DNA of 21,655 nt. Origin: Guillardia theta CCMP2712. Its lineage: Eukaryota > Cryptophyceae > Pyrenomonadales > Geminigeraceae. The notes under the pieces were generated by a model. It made no database searches, had not been told where the DNA came from, and saw nothing but the letters and a program-made list of their open reading frames with translations. The position numbers were made by a program, and so were the translations under genes. The stretch spans positions 285,961 through 307,615 of the forward strand of contig NW_005434607.1 of the NCBI RefSeq assembly GCF_000315625.1, read 5' to 3'. Of this stretch, positions 17,555 to 21,655 are shown in pieces. How positions within the stretch are numbered: position 1 is the first letter of the stretch; each line of letters begins with the position of its first letter.

Positions 17555-17985
17555 ACCTCTATGGTCGGAAGCGAAGGAAGGGCAGCGGCGGCGAGGAGGA
17601 GGAGCGCGGCGGAGGAGCGCGCTGCGTCGGAGCAGCAGGAGGATCCTGTGGTTGTAGTCTAGCCAGTTCCCTTGATACAGGAGGAGGAGGGCAGCTGCGA
17701 TGGAGGAAGGACATGGTGGTACCTACAGCGGGCAGATCGTCCCAAGGTAGAGAGTGAGCTCGGCGAGTGCGATGGCGGTGGCTGAGATGATCCGATGCAG
17801 GTCATGGAGGAAGACGAACAGGCAAGCTTGCTCGATGCTTCCTGCCCCTGAAGATGCTGCCTGCAGGATGCCGCCCAGGTCGAAGAGCACTCCACTTACA
17901 GAGGTAGCAGGAGGAGCGGGGGGGAGGGGGGCGTTCTTGTCTGTGATGACGTCTGCTTGTAGAAACTTCGATATAGAGACGTAGA
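17555..17985 (-). CDS. Possible membrane-protein gene fragment, unrecognised
   Basis: On the minus strand the frame from about 17985 to 17730 reads LTGLYVSISKFLQADVITD, then VSGVLFDLGGIL, then FVFLHDLHRIISATAIAL and AELTLYLGTICPL, ending at a TAG that overlaps a good donor (gtaggt). A matching acceptor (catcgcag) follows at about 17700, and 17700-17555 then reads either a proline-rich tail or, in another frame, a Leu/Arg-rich stretch. Hydrophobic segments and plausible codon use suggest a real exon pair of a membrane protein. The beginning is not found, because the DNA upstream is purine-rich repeat. I do not recognise a family, and the opposite strand also has a short open frame, so this is tentative. 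Confidence 0.35.
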
Positions 17986-18260
17986 GGCCAGTGAGAGGTC
18001 GTTCGTCCCTCCCTCTGCCTCCCTCCTCTCCTTCTCCTCCCTCCTCTCTCTCTCTCCTCGCTCTCTCTTCTACCTCTACCTCACATCATGTCTCTCCCTC
18101 CCTCCATGTCTCTCTCTCCCTTCTTCGTCTTGGAATCTGGATTGTGCTCATGCACAGCAACACCAGTCACAAAGCAAAGGACATGGATTATTTCGATAAG
18201 GCGGATCGACATACTTTGAGCAGGTTTCGTTGATTCAACAAGAGAATGCATGTTTGCAGT

Positions 18261-18357
18261 CATCATCTCCATCATCATCATCATCATCATCATCACCACC
18301 ACCACCACCACCACCACCACCACCACCACCACCACCACCACCATCATCATCATCATC
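18261..18357. repeat. CAT/CAC trinucleotide microsatellite
   Basis: CAT units, then about sixteen CAC units, then CAT units again, flanked by degenerate CCATCT copies to about 18412. It would read as poly-His on the plus strand, but there are no flanking coding signals. The layout (variant core, commoner unit outside) is the same as in the hexanucleotide array at 1599-1690. Confidence 0.9.
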
Positions 18358-18469
18358 TCATTCTCCATCTCCATCTCAATCTCCATCGTCTCTATCATAA
18401 TCTCCATCATCTGAACTTCACTCTACTTTCACAAGGTCAAGTCCTGACTTCAGGTCAGGATCTATGCTC

Positions 18470-20632
18470 CACCAGGCGGCAGAGGGCACGGGAGGGAAGC
18501 CGGGCACGCGGAAGACAGGAGGCATCGCAAGGATGACTTCGATACTCTGAGCGAATATGACAAGGAGCTGTTCTCCAAGACTCCAGCTACCACGTGTGTT
18601 GTGATGCCTCATCCTGCGATGTGTTCCCTGATTCTTGTCCTTACGGGTGTGGGCACAGGTTGCCGTGGATCAAGAAAGGCGGGAAGCAGTCAGAAGTGAA
18701 GAGAGATGCGAGGAGAAAGAAGAATCCGTCGAACAGCAGTCTGTGAGCAGCTTGAGTGACAACATCGTCATCTTTGGTATGACTGCACTGGCAGTGCACC
18801 CAAGGGACGCCCGTCTGTGAAAACATTTGCTGGTGAGAGAATGCACGATGCGATGGAAAGATCCAAGACATCATGATACCGTGATGTGATAGAGTTGTTG
18901 ATGAGGTTGATGAAGAAAATCATTGACGATGATGAACAAATTCGTTGATGTTGATGGAGAAATTCATGAGATTGATGTGGACAGTGTGAGATAGTCTGGC
19001 TGACGAGACTTGCCTGCAAGGCGGCCAATTGTCATCTGGAAAGACGAAGTCGATGCCTAACGTATGTCACTTTCTCCTTCTTTCTACCTCCTCCTCCTCC
19101 TCCTCCCCTATCCTTTTTCCTATATGGGACTGACAGTGATGACGACAAGTTGATGAGGAGAGTGTCTCCCCCGGATTATGACGGTGAGTGGCACGTGGAG
19201 GTGAAAATGGCATGACGGCCATCGAAGAGTTCCTTGCCAATCAAGAGGAGATGGAGGAAAAGAGCAACTTCCGTCAGCTCTACGTGCGGGGACAGAGATC
19301 GCCGCCAGGGGCATGCCGTGCTGACAGCCATGGCAGGAGGACGATGCCGCCAGTCTCTTCCCTTTCGTCCGGCAGAACGTCGGCTCGAGCAGGAACGAGT
19401 CGCACCAGGTGCGTTGGAACTAATCCCTTCCTCCCCGCCCTTGACCCTTCGACCACGAGCAGACGCGCTTCGACTTCCTGCGACTAGACACTGGTGCTCC
19501 CCTGCTGACTGACCCGCCCCAATCTGACGACAAGGCGCCTCCGTCTGTTGAGCAGGGAGCTCCAAGCACTCTATCATGACCAGTGATCACGGCAGCCCCT
19601 TGGAGTACCATGGATCCAAGTGAGAGGGACGCGTTCCCCCTCGGGTAGCTCCTGACCTGCCGCCCAGCTTCTCGAGCCCAAGAAAGAACGAGGTCGACTA
19701 TTTCTCGGTAAGTCGCCTGGGGGCTGCTGGAAGTGCTTGACAAGTTTGCGCTCTCGCCAGGGCCAGCCGGTCCAGAGGGATGTGCTGGCATCGAGGGTGA
19801 TGGGGGAAAGTCAGCGGTTTGCGATCCTCACTCTCTCCTACTCGCAGGCAAAATCGAAAGGGAGCGGGCAGGCGAGTCCGATCAAGGTTGTGTCCTCTTC
19901 CGTGCGTTGCCAGTCTGAACGTGCTGTGATGTGCAGGACGGGAGGCAGTTTGTTCCTCTGCTGGTGAAGATGCAAGAGTCTTGGTGGGAGGAGATGATGA
20001 TGAAGGGCTTCCAGGAGAGGGAAGGCGAGGAGGAGAACGAGTGGGACGAGGAAGACGACAATCGGTCTGTCAGGACGCTGCTAGCGCTGGGGGGGGAGGT
20101 TGACAGGGAGCAGGAGAGTGCTGGAGAGGTTGGTGATCGAGTGGATCATACAGGTTCGTGGGAGATGTTTGAGGTCGCGAGTTGTGTTGTTGTGTGAATA
20201 GTAGTATGTCTTACTGTCCGCTATGTGATTTCACTCACTTTCTCTATTTGAACAAGAGTGATATGTTGTGATAATGATGCAATGCGACGTCATTCATTTT
20301 CCTCCGTCGAAAGCTCACTTTTCATACGCTTTCAGGAGCTAGAGGAGATTATCGAAAGCAACCGGTAAAAGACTGCACTATGATCCTCATTACCGATCAC
20401 GCAAGCACGTGGGTTCTGATGATTGAACCAACTCCTCGTCCTCCTCGCAGGTTCCACATGCGATACTTGTACGAGTTTCTTGCGGAAAGAGATGTTCCTT
20501 TCAGAAAGGTGGTCGAGGTGATACAAGATCTGTGTGCTTATGATCCTGCAGGTTGAGGTGAAAGCGTTTGTAACCAAGATCTACAAGAAGGTAGGGATTA
20601 AACTGGAGGAGGAGGAGGAGGAGGAGGAGTGA
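18470..20632 (+). CDS. Multi-exon acidic protein of unknown function
   Basis: I do not recognise this gene. The best-supported exons keep phase: 19137-about 19183, about 19229-19283, 19337-19408, 19463-19493, 19556-19619, 19668-19707, 19761-19886, and an exon from 19937 to 20128 or 20153. The last exons are 20336-20364, 20451-20508 and 20552-20632 (TGA 20630-20632). Earlier likely exons lie at about 18490-18595 (DDFDTLSEYDKELFSKTP), 18659-18770 and 19019-19067; the start codon is not found. Text recovered across junctions is coherent, for example DDAASLFPFVRQNV, RFDFLRLDTG, SQRFAILTLSYSQAKSKG, DGRQFVPLLVKMQESW, FHMRYLYEFLAERDVPFRK and VKAFVTKIYKKVGIKL, ending in eight glutamates. Polar and acidic, with no signal peptide or membrane segment seen; probably intracellular. 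Several introns are only 44-64 nt. Confidence 0.55.
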
Positions 20633-20839
20633 AGGGGAGTTGGGAGGGGAGAAGGTTTCAGAGAATCATGAGTATGAGCAGATTTATTTGCTCTGGGATG
20701 CCTACAAGAAGAACGGGCAGGTTTTGATGGAAGCTTGAGATGATTTTCATGCTGACAAGTCGATCCCAGAAGTCAATGGAGACAGATCATGCCGTTCAGA
20801 TGTTGGAAGCCAAGTGAGATGCTCTTGCTCTTGCTCTTG

Positions 20840-21116
20840 ATCTTGCTGTTGATGATAATAGTGATGGCGGCGGTGTTGTTGGTAATGATGATGATGATGA
20901 TGATGATGTTGTTGTTGTTGTTGTTGTTGTTGTTTGTGTGGTTGATGATGATGATAATGATGATGATGATGATGATGATGATGACGATGTTGTTGTTGTT
21001 GTTGATGATGATGATGATTATGTTGGTGTTGGTGTTGGTGTTGGTGCTGTTTGTGATGGTGTTGTTGTTTGTGATGTTGTTGTTGTTGTTGATGATGATT
21101 ATGTTGTTGTTGTTGT

Positions 21117-21156
<40 letters not shown>

Positions 21157-21173
21157 CATGATCATGATCATGA
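20840..21173. repeat. Alternating GAT and GTT trinucleotide blocks, ending in ATGATC repeat
   Basis: The plus strand alternates blocks of (GAT)n and (GTT)n, with a GGTGTT block near 21025-21045, and ends with ATGATC units (about 21153-21170), which are self-complementary. All six frames stay open over long stretches, giving Asp/Val, Met/Leu or Ile/Asn homopolymers. None of this looks translated. 20633-20839 before it has no feature I can support. Confidence 0.9.
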
Positions 21174-21235
21174 ATTTACCCACGATGACTCGTCAACTTT
21201 CAAACGCTATCTCACCATCTCAACCCCTTGCAATC

Positions 21236-21414
21236 ACTAGAGGGCTCAAGGACGAGGACGGCAGCTACGTCGACGTGATCTTTAGTCACTTTCACGTTGT
21301 TTCTTCGCTTGCGAGACTTCGAGGATGACGAGGGTGATCAGATGAAGTTCGGGGGCAAGAGGACGGCAACGGCACAGAGCAGCTTGACGAGCAAACGAGA
21401 GGAGAAGAAACCAG
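21236..21414 (+). CDS. Candidate exon(s) of a further gene, polar/charged
   Basis: After an acceptor-like ATCACTAG the text reads RGLKDEDGSYVDVIF, and after a second acceptor-like site at about 21320 it reads DFEDDEGDQMKFGGKRT then TAQSSLTSKREEKKP, ending at a consensus donor (gtgagg at 21415). Codon use resembles the neighbouring gene. It may belong to a gene that continues past the window. The boundary between the two pieces is not resolved and no family is recognised. Confidence 0.35.
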
Positions 21415-21563
21415 GTGAGGAGGAGAGGAGGGAGCGCTGTGGGATGAGCCAGGGGAGGGAGGGAGGGAAAGAGGAAGAGGGAGGGAGAGAGTGAGGATGG
21501 ATCAAGTGTTGTGGGCGAAAGGATGAAATGATAATGACGACACTCCAAGCTGAAAAGGGAGAA

Positions 21564-21593
21564 GAGCAGGAGCAGGAGCAGGAGCAAGAGCAA

Positions 21594-21655
<62 letters not shown>
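21564..21655. repeat. GGAGCA hexanucleotide repeat at the window end
   Basis: About fifteen GGAGCA units with two AAGAGC variants run off the right edge. The unit is the reverse complement of the CTCCTG family at 1599-1690. Its full length is unknown because the window ends inside it. Confidence 0.92.

Noticed and set aside
18246-18536. Poly-His ORF over the CAT/CAC microsatellite
   Set aside because: The open frame comes only from the repeat; no conserved flanks or splice context support it.
19576-19578. In-frame TGA after the exon that starts at 19463, which might suggest another recoded codon
   Set aside because: An intron 19494-19555 (gtgctc...gagcag) bypasses it and gives a coherent downstream frame that matches the phases of the next two exons.
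20773-21328. Long ORFs of Ile/Asn, Met/Leu or Asp/Val over the GAT/GTT repeats
   Set aside because: Every frame is open because the repeat lacks stops in them; low complexity only.

Overview
The window looks like a piece of nuclear genome from a unicellular eukaryote, most likely an alga. I think of an intron-rich cryptophyte such as Guillardia, but that is inference. The reasons are genes split by many short GT-AG introns (about 39-380 nt), very close spacing of genes on both strands, GC-rich third positions, abundant trinucleotide, hexanucleotide and pyrimidine-rich simple repeats, and mitochondrial-type presequences on bacterial-family metabolic enzymes. There are no prokaryotic operons, rRNA genes, convincing tRNA genes, transposons or CRISPR arrays.

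Layout. 1-2792 (+): 3' part of a multi-exon cysteine-rich, probably extracellular protein with an EGF-like segment and a CGDG...CDDGN repeat. 2985-~3790 (-): a multi-pass membrane protein of unknown family. ~3850-5490: intergenic DNA carrying a dispersed GGGGTAGGGTA-type motif. 5492-7662 (+): complete seven-exon mitochondrial cysteine desulfurase (NFS1/IscS). 7907-9146 (-): complete five-exon KDPG-aldolase family enzyme. 9147-10554: intergenic, with an AT-rich island. 10558-11660 (+): RraA/HMG-aldolase family protein. 11661-12290: GC-rich palindromic upstream DNA. 12291-14157 (+): twelve-exon zeta-crystallin-type quinone oxidoreductase. 14427-15514 (-): a second, two-exon quinone oxidoreductase, convergent with the first. 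15735-16598 (+): DsbA/FrnE-type thioredoxin-fold oxidoreductase. 16797-17021 (-): small 4-oxalocrotonate-tautomerase-like protein. 17020-18360: pyrimidine tracts, a possible minus-strand membrane-protein gene and a CAT/CAC microsatellite. ~18470-20632 (+): multi-exon acidic protein of unknown function. 20840-21655: GAT/GTT microsatellites, a candidate exon, and a GGAGCA hexanucleotide repeat running off the end.

The main discovery candidate is the DsbA/FrnE-type gene. Its reading frame is interrupted once, by TGA at 15855-15857. That TGA sits exactly where the family has the first cysteine of its CPWC active site (here SDTM-TGA-PNGYIGK). Starting 13 nt after the stop codon, 16611-16687 folds by eye into a eukaryotic SECIS element: ATGA/GA non-canonical core, a 10-bp helix, and AAA at the 5' side of the apical loop, 12 nt from the ATGA. 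I read the gene as a selenoprotein with U41. An ORF caller would begin it at Met55 and lose the active site.

Functional themes are inferred. Five consecutive recognisable genes (cysteine desulfurase, KDPG aldolase, RraA-like aldolase, quinone oxidoreductase, seleno-DsbA) begin with arginine/serine-rich presequences suited to mitochondria, and several are redox or pyruvate enzymes. Nothing shows that they are co-regulated.
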